Positions 47,271 to 59,452 of a stretch of 64,000 bases of DNA are shown one piece after another. Source of the stretch: Coenobita brevimanus (taxonomy: Eukaryota > Arthropoda > Malacostraca > Decapoda > Coenobitidae); contig CM064697.1 of the NCBI GenBank assembly GCA_032717465.1, positions 7,095,533-7,159,532 of the forward strand. The letters run 5' to 3'. Within the stretch, counting starts at the first letter, position 1, and every line of letters starts with the position of its first letter. The notes under the pieces are model-generated. The model worked only from the letters and a program-made list of their open reading frames with translations, ran no database searches and was not told the DNA's origin. Made by a program: the position numbers and the translations under genes.

Positions 47271-48326
47271 TAGGTGTTCTCGAGCTGTATTAAGGACACG
47301 AAGGACTCCGTAAACCAGTCCCGATGAACGTTAACCTCCCAGCAGGATGATGTCTTTTTTTACCCCATCCTCGCTTCCGCTATACAATTCCCTTCATCTT
47401 TATATCCCTTGTCTTAAAGTGGGTTAAGAAGAAGAGGCAAGTTTCTAAAGATTTCTAAAGGAGGTGTTGTGATATCGAGGAAGGCTACATCGGTAAATCT
47501 GTAGGATATTTAAAGACGATCAAGTTGTACAAAGGCGCTCAAAAGGAAAACTGAACATATTTCGAAGTTCATCTGTAGTGGTGTTCTTGTGCTGCGGTTT
47601 GGTGGGAAAGATGATCTGCTGTTACTCGAAAATGAAGCAATCCTGTTCACGCCAATCTTGATCACGTTCATCCTGTTCACATCATACTGATTACGTTCAT
47701 CCTGTTTACTACTGTCTTCCCTTGCTCATCTTTAAGTGTGAATGAGTCGGGGTGATGATGATGATAATGATGATGATGCTTTTAACGACACTCCACAAAT
47801 AAAAAAAAAATCTTGGTAGCTAATGTAAAAGAGGTGTTTACACGCATTTAATGAAGATCGAGGGTTTTTCTAGGGACATTTCAAGACACTAAAGGAAAAT
47901 GAGAGGTTCATTTGAATGTAATGTGTATGGTAAGACAGCAATAGAAAGGCTGGTTTAAATAAGCATTCTGGTTATTTCTAAGGTACAGTACCACTAACCA
48001 TATGGCAATTATGGTACCACAGGCTTTCTACGGTACAGTATGGTTTTTACGGTACTACAAGGCTTCTAAGGACGGTACAAGAAACACAGGATAAAAGAGA
48101 GATACTTCGTGATGCCCTGTGGCCCTGGCAGGTAATCCCACTCCCCTGAACGGTGTGTGAGGTATTCTTTAGATCAAGCGTTTACCTGCCACACCACCGC
48201 CGGAACTCACCACTTACGGAGGACACGCCACCTCAGGGGGGGTCTAACTCAACCGCTGATGCCAGGGTAGTCAGCTTTATATTCTAAGTGCAGGTTATTT
48301 CTTCTTGCGGTTTTCCCCTGCGGTCT

Positions 48327-48327
<1 letters not shown>
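47271..48327. other. Non-coding sequence with scattered short repeats
   Basis: Includes GAT units at 47752-47778, atcctgttcac words at 47640-47710, and ggtac-based repeats at 47980-48075. No gene recognised. Confidence 0.4.

Positions 48328-48378
<51 letters not shown>
48328..48378. repeat. (AC)n microsatellite
   Basis: AC array of about 51 bp. Confidence 0.97.
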
Positions 48379-48380
<2 letters not shown>

Positions 48381-48574
48381 ATGACTACCATATACATGAA
48401 CAATGGCAGCAGAAGCAAGCTAAAAAAAAATAATGGTAACAATAAGATAAACTAAAAAAAATAATAGTAAACTATAGCTTATTTATTTTTACTCAAAGTG
48501 TAGTCTACGGTACATATCCAAGCCTCATCATGATCATATAATACCTGGCTGGCCTACTGATGATCTGCCCTGTA

Positions 48575-48578
48575 AACA

Positions 48579-48646
<68 letters not shown>

Positions 48647-48659
48647 CACACACACACAC
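48575..48659. repeat. (AC)n microsatellite
   Basis: AC array of about 85 bp with two single-base interruptions, about 200 bp from the preceding AC array. Confidence 0.97.
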
Positions 48660-49529
48660 TCAATACTACTGTAGTTCCTTCGCTCACGCTCCGATATTTA
48701 TTATGGCACAGAAGGCATCTTAGTAATAATATACATTTGTTCTCCGCTAACGGTAACCTCTAAAGGTGTAAGGGTACGTCTCAAATTCTTTTTCTACTCA
48801 TATTCGTTATACAAAAAAATTTGTTAAGTTACTACTTGGTCTCTATTATAAGCTCCAATGAATAACTCAGTGCAATGCATACGTCGACCAATGCAGATCG
48901 ATACAGCTTACCAAATCCTCGTAAGATGTTATCAGAATCTTACAAAGTTTTCCTACACCCAGCTTAACAGTTTTCAAAATACTTCAATCAAAGTTCTAAG
49001 CTCAAGAAAATTTCAAGGCCTCAACGAGGTTTCCATTCTTTCAAAAACGTTTTGAAAATTTATACCTCCTTGCTGAGCATCGGAGCATGATGGGACTGGG
49101 TCGGGTGTGGCAGAGGAGGAGTCGGCAGGTGGCCGTGCTCTCACCAAAGGAAGGCGGCAGGAGTGGAGGCTGGGCTTAAAAACTTCCCCGCCTTTCCTGC
49201 TACACGGAGCTCCAGGTGGGATTATCTCTTCGCGCTAGTGATCTCTGTTGCAACCCTTAAACTTTCTAGCGTCACATTTCAATTTACATGTGATGAAATC
49301 CAGTACTTTCATGACATATTCATAAGCACAGCTTATATTGTACTTAACTGCTGAATACGTGTATCCAACTACAGTACTCTCTGTGCTGTTAAAGAAAAAG
49401 TTTAGCTATATGCATCAACAAAGCTGTCTGCTTCTGTAAAGGAGTTCACGGTGTGATCACGTGCACCAGTCCACAGCCAAGAGCTAAGAGAACTAGTTCC
49501 GCATCCGTAGCTGCAGTTTTAATGCAAGC
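48660..49529. other. Unique-looking non-coding sequence
   Basis: AT-rich with a G-richer block at 49078-49200. No gene or RNA recognised. Confidence 0.35.
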
Positions 49530-49670
49530 ACAAACTCAAAGAAGCAAAATCAAGTAAGATTTAAACTCCGCACTTTGTGTGGCTGAGAGCTCTCCACCCC
49601 GTCCGGTAATTGCACTCACAGTAAACGTGCAACAGACACAGACGCACCGGCGGAGGCGACCGCCTTAGTA
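49530..49670 (-). mobile_element. Possible tRNA-like (SINE) fragment
   Basis: On the minus strand, ggggtggagagctctcagcc is A-box-like, and about 35 bases later gcggagtttaaatctta is B-box-like. The two are spaced as in a tRNA head, but no clean cloverleaf forms. Confidence 0.3.
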
Positions 49671-50919
49671 AAACTATATTCCAAAAACTACGATACGTTT
49701 GCTACATAATAAGACATTTATGAAGATAAATGAGACTCATCCTCTAAACGAAAGCACTGTAAGCCACACACACGATATAGTTCTGCAGGGCACCGCCGTT
49801 CCTCCAGTAAAATATAAGCATTCTTCCTTGAAAAAATGGATAATGACATGGTGGTGCGTTAAAACAAGCAACGTCATTACGGAGGCTGGGGTTCTCGGGG
49901 TTAGTGCAGGGGTAGAAACTGCGAACCGGGATACAAAGACGGGGCTTGTGGTTTACTGGGGGGAGATGGATGTGGAGATGAGGCGAAAGTGAGGAGGTGA
50001 GTGAGAGTGAAGAACAGGTGGAAGTGAGAAGGCTGAGAAATAAAGGTGAGGAGGTGAGGATGAGGGAGAAGTGAGGAGATGGGCACGAGGTCAAAGCGAG
50101 GAAATGGGGATAAGGTAAAAGTGAAGAGGTGAGGCAGAGGTGGAGGTGAAATGGAGAAGACGCCGAGGTGAGGAAGAGATGGGGCTAAGGAAGTGAAAGT
50201 GGAGGAGAGATGGAAACGAATATTCTGAAAAGGGGGAGACGGAGAAGATCCAAGGACAGGAAACAGGGTGGGATCCAAAACGAGTGGAACTGGAAAGGGT
50301 TGGGGTAGACAGGAGGTACCATTGTAAAAATAAAAAAAAAATAAAAAATAAAAATAAATAAAAAACATGTGGAGCGAATGGAGTGAGAAGGAGGGAAGAT
50401 GTGCAATTGGGAAAATGGGCACGTGGAGGGAGAGTCTGTAGGGATGGATGGGAAATGAGAAAAGATGGAAGTACAGAAGGAGAGACAGGAGACAGGAAGG
50501 AAAGCTGAATAAGTGGGAGACGGGAGGCAGATGATGTGGGAATGAGAGCTGTGTGGACGTAATGAGGAAAATACTCGTATATAGTAGGTGATGAGGAAAA
50601 ATTGAGGTTCGACGAAGGGAGAAACGAAGGAAGGATAAGGGAAGGATGGGGAATGTGAGAGGAGAGTTAAAGAAGTGGGTAATGTGAATTGCAGAAAGCA
50701 ATGTGGGAGATGTAGGTGGAGTTTAGGAACAGGTTAGAGGGAAGGAAACAAGGAGGAAGGATAAGAGAATAACGTGGAGTGGGAGAGAAGTAATGTGGCG
50801 TGTCTGCGGAGGAATTACAGAGAATGAGGTGTAAACAATAACAGTGAAGAAAGCGAGGTAGTACGCTACAAAGTCGCATTAAACTCTCACGACCCGAGTA
50901 TTCTTTTTTTGAAGCCAAC

Positions 50920-51073
50920 GTTACACTATTTCATTCAATGAAGGAGACCCCTTTCGTAGTGATGGAATTAATGAAGTCTTTTCTAACCCTTACAGTTCAG
51001 CAAATCTCCCCTAAACTTAGTAAAATCGTATGATAATGCCAAGAAAAAAATAAACGTAGTGAAGGGGTCAGGG
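50920..51073. mobile_element. Family A element inside the purine-rich domain
   Basis: Words in order: cactatttcattcaatgaag, tttcgtagtgatggaattaa, aacccttacagttcagca, cttagtaaaatcgtatgata, then cgtagtgaaggggtc. Confidence 0.6.
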
Positions 51074-51149
51074 AGAATAAAGAATCATGAATCTATACAG
51101 GCTAAACGGAGTTAAAGAAGACATGGATGTAAGTGCAAAGTATGCCTGT

Positions 51150-51435
51150 TAGTGGTGGACAGAGTGTACGGGATGGGTAGGGTGTACTAAAGATGGGTAA
51201 GGTGTAAGGGATGGGTAGAGTGTAAGGGATGGATAGGATGCAAGGGATGAGTAGGGTCTTAGGGATGACCAAGGAGTGAGGTATACACAGGGCGTAAGGG
51301 ATGGGTAGGATGTAAGCCGTGTGAGAGGGATGGGTAGGGTTTAAGGAATAGAAAAGGTATAAGGGGTATGCGTAGGATGTAAGGAATGGGCAGGGTAAAT
51401 GAGGTGGCTAGGGTATCAGGGATGAGTAGGGTGAA
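51150..51435. repeat. Minisatellite, gggatgggtagggtgtaa unit of 18-22 bp
   Basis: About a dozen units with frequent substitutions and length changes; clearest at 51170-51260. Confidence 0.85.
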
Positions 51436-51659
51436 AGAGGAGAGATGATGAGAGATATGTAATTAGAATGAAAGTAAGTCTAACGGGAAAGTTAGGTGTA
51501 AGTGGGATATTTGGCTATGGATGATGTGAAACTAAGGGGAATGTGTGGTTACGAGGACAGTCGAGCCTAATGGGGATGAGGATAGTTGGGTCAAAGGGAG
51601 AGGCACAGCATCTTGAAGTGGAAAGGGTGAGCGTTTAGAGTGTTAAACCGTGCGACAAG

Positions 51660-54600
51660 GATGAATTTCTCTGCTTTGTCAAGGAAACAACCAGCCAGTT
51701 AGCCTGCTCTCCCGCCATCCCACACCGTCGACTCAGCTCCTCCCACTCCATTCACCATCTCACTCTCCCCACCTTTCCCATCCTACTTTCTCTCACATCT
51801 CCAAGCCATTCTCCTTACTGGGACAAAGAGGAGGAGGTAACGCGCCTCGGGGCAAAAATGCATCTAAGAGGATGGAGAAAGAGGAAGATCAAAGGAAGAG
51901 GCAATAAGAGCAGACATTCCTTTAGAGTCGAGAAAACTGAATAACTACAATATATCAAACTCTCCAACATTTTTCAGTTTCCCACATTATCATCATTCCA
52001 TTCTCCTGGTGATGGGGGTCAAAGAGAAAATGAGTAAAAAGCCCTTCCGTCAAAACATGTGAAGGAGTCATAGGTCACCAGCGATGTTATCAAAAACATC
52101 AACACCGACGCTAAACGCAATAATCCCAACATCAATCACTGTGCCTAAACTCGGGTTATGAAGGTGAGGATGTATACCCTGGGGTGAGGGAGGAAGGGTA
52201 TGTTGATCTCCGGAGCACAGAGCCGTTCATCTTGCCCGCTTGATCACCGACTGCGTGGGACCCAGAAACGGGGACTTCCCAGGATTGAATTACATGCCAC
52301 ATACGTCATACATTTGCTTCTCGTTACAGAATGGACGACCCACATTATATGGCGCACGATACTCACCTCTACGGCAATCTCGGTGGACGGATGACGGCAA
52401 GATCTCACTTTTCTGGAAACCATTTTTCCCCGAGGATCGAATTCATGCTTGAAATAACATTAAAATAGTTGAAATGAAAAAACAATATGATTAATACTTT
52501 CACTGTATCATCACCTTAACCATACTTTCCCCTAAAGAAGTAGGGTGGATAAGAGTCAAAACTGGAAAGTATAACATGTATAAGATAACTATCAAGCAAG
52601 TGCCCGGTGAAATGGGTCACATCATTTGAGCCTTCGAAATCCAGACACTACCTCATATCAAAAACCATCTTCACACTTTTTTCTTATGAAGTTAACAAAA
52701 AAAGGTATGGCAGTCATTCCGTCGACTAGCAAGTTAAAACAGAGGCAACCCTTGCCATGAGCCTCTCCTTACATACAGTACTTCATCCTTCTATTTCAAT
52801 CTTTCGTCAATTCATGTACCTCCTCAGCTACCAAAATGCACTTTCTCATACATGCATTTACCACATCAAGTACACACATACAACAACATCCAACATAAAC
52901 GATTTCACTTAAATGCTGTCTATAAAAACTTAACCCGCCACACACAGACCCTGAACTCGGACGCACCACAATCATGTCCGCACAAATGGACCAAACACCC
53001 GAGTCATTCTCTCCCATTATTCCCGGTATTTTGGCCCACCTGGCGCCCACTGCCCACCCCGCCTCTACCTGTGTCTCTTAGAGTAATGAGTCATGAAAAA
53101 CACATTGGCAGACTAAGACTTATGGCATTTCAGAACGGCATTTCAGTGGGTGAAGGGGTGTTATTACGTGGTGTGAGAGCCACGGCGGACGCTCCCTGCT
53201 CCGCCTCCTCGTATATCGCTCGAGACCCGTCCGAACCAATCATCTGACGTGCACTGATATATCGCCCTTACTCGAGAAGAGAAAAGCCTCCAGCTGAACT
53301 GCCCTAAGCTGCGCGGAAGAAGTTCAAACATGACAAAAGGGGCATGGAAGTGAAAGGGATGCATGTTAATGTTACAGAGGCAAAGAATGTGAAACGTGGT
53401 TTCTACACACGGCAATATAAGGCTGATCATATCAATAGATCCGAACATCACTCGTCAGGACACTCTTTCGTAGATATAATGAATAACATTTCAGACTGTC
53501 ATGCACTGTGTGAAAGTTTCGGTACGACTAGCTGTGGTTAATCAAATTACAGAATTGCAAGCATGTACCTACTGTATAACTAGACTATTCCTTCTGCCTC
53601 ACAGGGTAAAAACGAATCAGTCAGAAAGATCTCTGATACATTACCAGCACGTTCTTCAACTTGCACACTTTTTCTCTCTGGCAGAGCTACGAGGCGGCGC
53701 GAGGCAAGGCCGTCAGACCCACCGGCGCTTCGCTGCTCCCGCCTCACCCTGGTCCATTCAGAAATGAGCTCCCTGATAAGGCACAATACCCTGCATAATA
53801 CACTGAGCACGAAAACCTTTTAAGCTTATCGCACGGGAGGAAAAAACATACAAAAGGGGCTTGTTAGCCGGTTTATGAGATTAAATTGCTCGATCCGATA
53901 AGATTTAATCGTATCAAGAAGCAAAGGTGCGGCTGGTGTTAGTTGATGTGCATTAAGGCTCGAGGCATAATATATGATGTGTTTACACAGTGCGCAGGTG
54001 ATGTGCGAGCCACGCCGGCAACCACCCACCAGGCCAGCAACAATGACCCTTCCTCCTCGCACCTCTCACTTTCGTCGCTGATATCATTCGCGAGCCTGAA
54101 GGAGCCACTCGACCCTCGCTTATCCCCGCGTAGCAACTTTATCAGACCATAAATCACGAGACTCCGGCCCTGAATAAATCACCAGCGCCGGCATTAACTC
54201 CTATAATTCATATTTCACCTGATATTAACACCTTAACTCAGAGGACAAAGGTGTGGGCCAAGACATGGGATTTTCGCCTCTGCTTCCCCCTTACACTGAG
54301 CCCCAAGAGCACACCTGTACATCTCTGTCCAGCCCGTACCCGTGACTTACCCTGGAAATCCAGATGAAGGGCTGCTGTGGATAAACAGTCTGAGCTGGAG
54401 GGCAAACAGTGCCACGGCAAGAAAGAATACTGAGAAAAATGGACACAAAACAACTGAAAAACAACGGTATAATGATTAATTAATTTCACGTCTGAGTCAG
54501 AATATATGGTAATTATCTCTGTAATCACATATGATATAAATTTCGTATAATAAGGAAATTACTCCCCCGCCCTGGGAATACTCGGGCCACCGTAAAACTG

Positions 54601-54750
54601 TGCAGAAATACGAGGACACAGGCGGGTACCGGACTTAATTGGGGCTGTAACCTCCGTAGTCTGGCAGCACGGCGGAGGGAGAAGTCAGAGCAGCTGACAC
54701 AGCAAGCAGGAAAAGCTACTTTTCACCTGCGCCCAAGACGGACGGTCTGT
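51660..54750. other. Least repetitive part of the window; no gene recognised
   Basis: About 3 kb with no microsatellite of note. Blocks of higher G+C lie at 53150-53240, 53680-53760, 54000-54140 and 54580-54740. Several frames of 60-130 codons cross it on both strands, none with a domain signature. A pyrimidine-rich stretch ending tctctctggcag at about 53682 resembles a splice acceptor before a G+C-rich segment, but I found no matching donor or conserved peptide. If the window holds unseen exons or regulatory DNA, this is the likeliest place. Confidence 0.35.
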
Positions 54751-55640
54751 GAACAATTATTGAGACCGATGCTGTTGTTGTGTTGGTCTTGCCGTTAAAG
54801 ATGATGTGGGCACTTTATCTGACTCTACCTCTGTACTAGCGATACAAGGTTCAGAGTCACTGCCTCTTAACTTCTTGACACTGTCCTCATGGGATAAAAC
54901 AGGAACACAAGTCAGTGTAATAGGCGTGACTTATTTTTTCCTTTCTTTTTGTAACGTACAGTACCTCTTAGGGTAAATGAAAACTTATTAATTTAATTTA
55001 CGATATACGCATAAGCTGGAAACAGGAAATTTGTCAATCTTTCCGTTAATTTTTCAAAATGTGCTACTTTAGTGAACTTGTGCATGCCTGAAATAGTTCA
55101 CACTGTCTGAAGGTGCGTCACCGGCACTGCAGTTTATTTTATTTTATTTTTTTCTTGTTCGGTAAGGGAACGAACGCATTACCTCTTTTCATAATGCAGC
55201 TGGCATCAATCACGCCAGTTCTAAAAGTGCTTCACCATATTCAAGAACACTGATATTTAAGAGTCACACGTAGAACCCTTCAACATTTTTCTGAGCTCGC
55301 ACAAGTATCTTCCAACCCCTCACGCTGCACGAGTGACAGCACAGCCTCCAGTTCCTATATAAAAACATAAAAAAAAACATAAAAACACCAACATCAAGCG
55401 AGGTCCTACAGAAATCAAGCGACAAAATTAAAACAAACTGCTGGCGCCCCGTCTTCCCGCGCGGCACCAACTCGCACAAACTTCAGCCAGACTATCACAA
55501 CCACAGTTTCCTTTTCCCTCTTTAATGACCGGCCAAGGGTCAACCACACGCCGCCAGCATCAACCATAAAGCATAAAGTGGGCAGAAACAAAGCATTAAA
55601 CCTCTCGCAAGTGAAGGAAGCAATAACACCGGAGAGTATT
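54751..55640. other. AT-rich non-coding sequence
   Basis: Ordinary complexity with short T-rich runs. No gene or repeat family recognised. Confidence 0.35.
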
Positions 55641-56455
55641 AAAGCGAAACGCCTACCCTACTATCAGGCCACCAATAGGAAATCAGTTTTCGGTTTGACG
55701 TTATGTATACAGTGCAATAAAGTACGTCAAGCCGTACTGCAATAATGCATCTTAAATCCTTCAATAAGGTGGGATGCTTTCAATTTTTTTCTTACTACGT
55801 CTAGGTTATTTAATTCATCTTAGGGCGCCCTGTAGTTAAAGGGCTTATGATTATACTTAACCCCTCCAGTTAAAAGTCTCTCCAAAGCTGAATAACAGCG
55901 CCTGGAGATACCATGCATAAACCAAAGTACGTCCCGGGATTCCAGGGGATAAACCTATCGCATGTAGGGGAAATTGAAAAAAAAGGAGGGGGGGGACTAA
56001 ATGCGAAACCTCAACCTCACTGGAAGAAAGCAAACACGGAATAAATTTTGAAGTACACAGTGCAGTTAAGTACCCGGAACCTATCATACACACATGCGAA
56101 GAAATGGAAACAAAAAAAAATCAAAAAAGAAAAAAAAAATGCCACCCTACAAGAGAACCAACAAAGAATCAGTTGTAAGAGACACGGAACCACACACAGC
56201 AACTTCATGTCTAACTCAAACACCCATCCCACTGCAAGAAACGACAGAGAAGCGGCTTCGAGTCATACGTAAACACAGCATGCAATTACAAGTTAAGATC
56301 AGTCGAATTCATGCACTCACTTTAAGAAATACATAACTACACAATGCAATTTCAAGCCAGACGAAAAACACCTACCCATCCGCTAGAAACACTCAAAGCT
56401 GAATCAGTTTTAAGTAATACATAAGCACACAATGCAATTACAAGTCTTGATTACG
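55641..56455. repeat. Degenerate repeats with an acaatgcaattacaag word
   Basis: The words acacagtgcaataaagt, acagtgcagttaagtac, agcatgcaattacaag, acaatgcaatttcaag and acaatgcaattacaag occur at about 55708, 56056, 56275, 56342 and 56430, with aatcagtt..taag phrases upstream of several. Spacing varies, so this is an old rearranged tandem repeat. Confidence 0.5.
55795..55930. mobile_element. Family A element
   Basis: Contains cttactacgtctaggttatt, ctgtagttaaagggcttatg, taacccctccagttaaaagt and ctgaataacagcgcctggag in the family order. Confidence 0.55.
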
Positions 56456-56494
56456 GGAACCCATGCACTCGGACCCGCACGCCAAGACTACATC

Positions 56495-56495
<1 letters not shown>

Positions 56496-56532
<37 letters not shown>
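56496..56532. repeat. (AC)n microsatellite
   Basis: AC array of about 37 bp. Confidence 0.96.
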
Positions 56533-56535
<3 letters not shown>

Positions 56536-56844
56536 CAGGCCCCAATCTGCAAAAAGGTACATGTACACTGGTGGCCGGGTGCTCTCGTGCCTAAAGACGA
56601 GTTCTGATAGCGACCCCGCCCCCTCCCTCCATCCCCCTTGCTTCGCTGTCTGCACTGACTTCCCTTTAACCTCTTCCCTACGATGCCCTTCCTCTTCCTC
56701 TTACTTCTACCCAAACAATTTCTTTCACCTAAGGAAGACCACACGTGATAATGGAGGTTTGATGCAAGCTCCAGTAACCACTTAAGTAAACTGATGTATC
56801 GCATATTTTCATATTTTCTTATTACTAGTTCTTATTCTCGTACT
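56533..56844. other. Non-coding sequence
   Basis: C/T-leaning sequence at 56620-56720. Nothing recognised. Confidence 0.3.
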
Positions 56845-56912
56845 TCATTCTTGCTACAGTCAGACGAAATTATCCAGTTCAGAGACAAGACTCTCGTACT
56901 AAAGGGGTTAAA
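56845..56912. mobile_element. Family A half-element
   Basis: Reads cattcttgctacagtcagac, gaaattatccagttcagaga, then ctcgtactaaaggggttaa. Confidence 0.6.
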
Positions 56913-57059
56913 CTGAACAAAACGCTAGGCAATGGGGGAAATGAGTACATGGTAAGGGCTGGGTGGGAAAAGTCTTAGGTTGTTCGGAGCGGCTGGCGGA
57001 CCCCAAAATATGACCCCCGACCGGCACGATTGGCCAGTCCTTAACCTCCGACGATTCTC

Positions 57060-57541
57060 CTGTTTTTTGAGATACTAACTACCTGCGTTATTAATCTGGG
57101 CGAGCGTGGGGTGGGGGAGGAAAGAGAAGGTGAGGAGGAGGTAGGAAAATGAAGGGGGGGGGGGAAGAAAGTAAGACAAGGTGGTGGAGGGAAAGAGTAA
57201 GAGGAGGAGGGAGAAGAACTTAAGTAGGGCGGCATGGGAAAGTGAGGGAGGGAGAGTAACAGCAGATTGGAGAACGTAAGGGTGAGGAGGTAGGAAAGGG
57301 TGAGGGGGATAATAGGGGAAAGGCGGCAGAATAACATGGGGGGGGAGGTGGGTGATGGGAGGGGGAAAGAGTAAGGGTAAGAGATAGAAGAACGTAAGGG
57401 AGGAGGAGATAGGTGAACGTGGGGGGGAGGGGAGGGGAGTAAGAGGAGGAGATTAAAGAACATAAGGGGAGGAGATGGTACGGCAGGTGGCTGGTCGGGA
57501 TCAAGGTGAAGATGGGTGGTTAGGTGTGAGGTAGGTGTATT
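57060..57541. repeat. Duplicated segment, copy 1 (longer)
   Basis: It opens with actaactacctgcgttatta and ends with the 50-bp block (57492-57541) that starts tggtcgggatcaaggtgaag. That block is repeated without change at 57844-57893. Between the two landmarks lies about 370 bp of degenerate ggaggaggta/agaacgtaaggg purine repeat. Confidence 0.8.
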
Positions 57542-57715
57542 TTTCCCCACCCCACAGTTTGCTCGGAGTGGGCAAGAAAGGACATTATCCATGGGGAGGA
57601 GGAAGTGGTTCTAAGAGTCACTGCAAAACGAAGAAGCATAAAAGAAAACGCTTTAGGGCTAACTACAGTGTTCGTAATTTTTCGCAATCTGGTTTCACAG
57701 TCTCCTGCCGTGCTT

Positions 57716-57893
57716 GTCTGAATTACTAACCATGTGCATTATTAATCAAAGCAAGGGTGGGGTGAGATGATGTAAGACAATGTGAAGAGAGTAGGGGGAG
57801 GAGGATGAAGAAAGTAGGGGAGGAGGAGGTAGGAGAAGGTGAATGGTCGGGATCAAGGTGAAGATGGGTGGTTAGGTGTGAGGTAGGTGTATT
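57716..57893. repeat. Duplicated segment, copy 2 (shorter)
   Basis: It opens with actaaccatgtgcattatta and ends with the identical 50-bp block. The purine-rich interior is only about 80 bp, so the two copies differ mainly by contraction or expansion of the internal repeat. Confidence 0.8.
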
Positions 57894-57899
57894 AGAAGC

Positions 57900-58455
57900 T
57901 GGGTGCTGATGGAGGGCGAAGGTAAAGAGGCAGGGTGAAGGGTGAGGGCGGGAAGAGAGGAGAGAAATGATGATGATGATGATGATGGGATAGTCTATAG
58001 GGGAACGTGGAAAATAAGGGTGACGTGTGATCTGGGTGAACTAAGCTGTAAAGGTTATGAAAATGGTAGACAAAGGTTAAAGGATTAAGGTGAAGCGTGA
58101 GGGCAGAATCGAAGAGGAAAGAGATGATGGTGATATAAAATAAGGACTTCGGATGGATTAGGCTGTACCTTATAGAAAGTGATGTTGGTAGATGGAGGTT
58201 AATGATGATGATGCACAATGAAGGGTGAGGACGGGAGTAAAGAGAGCAATTCATGATGATGGGATAGAGATGAAAGACAAAAGATATGATGAAATGTGGG
58301 AACTGGGTGCATGATGAAGGGGATAACATGAGGAAAAAGATGGCTGAAAATGACGATGGAATATAGCAGAGTGGAAAATGATGATGAAATGAGTGACTTA
58401 AGTGAATGATGGAGTAGAAAACAAGAGGAAGGAGGGGGTTGGTAATGATGATGGA

Positions 58456-58517
<62 letters not shown>

Positions 58518-58930
58518 GGTCGTGTTAGATGAATGACAGAGGTAAGGACATGGAGAAAGAGAGGGATGAAAATTAAGTTGACGACTATAACAGAGTATAG
58601 CAAAATCAAATAGCTGAATGAAAGATGTGAAGTCAGGTAAATGATACAGCGGATGACAAGATGAAAGAGAGGGTTGAAGACGACGACAGAATAAAGTAAG
58701 AGAGAAAAATATAAGTGAAATGTGTCGAACCGATTGAATAATAGATATAGGAGAGGAGGAAAAAAAAAAAAGAGTAAAAAATAGTTGGATCCGATACAGA
58801 GTGAAAAGTGATGATGATCTGTGGGATCCTGATGAACGATGGAGCATAAATCATGTTGGGAGGTGAAGAGTGTAAATAAATCAGTATTCCCTTGGGCCAC
58901 TTACACAATATTTTACTTGGTTTGGGATGG
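57900..58930. repeat. Purine-rich domain with GAT words
   Basis: A/G-dominated plus strand with gatgatgg-type words and a GAT array at 57968-57987. Phrases such as gatgatggaat(a/g) recur at irregular spacing. The 205- and 233-codon minus-strand frames are S/H/L/F-rich and composition-driven. Confidence 0.6.
58457..58514. repeat. (AC)n microsatellite
   Basis: AC array of about 58 bp inside the purine-rich domain. Confidence 0.97.
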
Positions 58931-58938
58931 ACCTTTAC

Positions 58939-59154
58939 TATAATTCTTGCCCTACAACCTGGCCCTCATTTCTGTCCTTTGGCGGCTTATTTCACGTAGC
59001 TCAGTGGCGGAACAAGACAATACGGTGGTTCTACATCATTTTCATAGCACTTCTCCGTGACTAGCACCATATTCTGACGTTAATCCATTGGTACACCTCA
59101 GCTTTCAAGATGGAGAGACGACAATTTTGGACCAAGTTAGAATAAAAAGGGTAT
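58939..59154. mobile_element. Family C: ~216-bp inverted-repeat element, diverged copy
   Basis: The right end ggaccaagttagaataaaaa continues to gggtata, and the left end resembles its reverse complement with several changes. The interior shares tcagtggc, tagcacc/tagcatc and gatggagaga-gacaatttt with the copy at 60167, in the same order and orientation. Confidence 0.7.
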
Positions 59155-59159
59155 AGCGA

Positions 59160-59283
59160 AGGTTTTAATGTATGCTGTATCTAACCCCTCCAGTTCGAAT
59201 AAGTGTCTCCTCAGTTTAGCGAAATCGTCTGATAGGAGCAAGAATAAAATGTACAGATGCGTCATTGCAGTGAAGGGGCTGAT
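59160..59283. mobile_element. Family A element next to family C
   Basis: Contains gtatctaacccctccagttc, then gtttagcgaaatcgtctgat, then atgcgtcattgcagtgaagg and gg at the outer end. It begins within a few bases of the family C right end. Confidence 0.65.
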
Positions 59284-59427
59284 GGGTCTGGGTAGCACGC
59301 AGTCACAAAGAGGAAGATAAGGATAAATTAATGTGACTGTTTTAATTTTACCTAACAATGAACTATATCTGCTCGGGTCAGGACACACCGTATTGTGAAA
59401 CAAACTAAGTAAAATCACAACGACGAC

Positions 59428-59452
59428 TATTATTATTATTATTATTATTATT
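59428..59452. repeat. (ATT)n microsatellite
   Basis: About eight ATT units. Confidence 0.95.

Larger units (their letters stand above)
49960..51650. repeat. Purine-rich domain
   Basis: A/G-dominated plus strand with gaggtgagg and aagtgaggag words near 49990-50180 and an A/T-homopolymer-rich patch at 50325-50366. The 266-codon minus-strand frame is S/L/F/P/H-rich and composition-driven. Confidence 0.65.

Noticed and set aside
49901..50701. 266-codon minus-strand frame
   Set aside because: Composition-driven frame in a purine-rich domain; no recognisable motif.
52240..52460. Two B-box-like words (reverse strand) suggesting a tRNA pair or SINE
   Set aside because: They are separated irregularly, lack A boxes and do not fold into a cloverleaf by eye.
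53501..53810. Possible exon after an acceptor-like tctctctggcag
   Set aside because: No donor, no conserved peptide in any frame; noted only as part of the repeat-poor island.
58199..58900. 233-codon minus-strand frame
   Set aside because: Contains a poly-V/C stretch from an AC array and otherwise S/L/F/H-rich reading of A/G-rich DNA.
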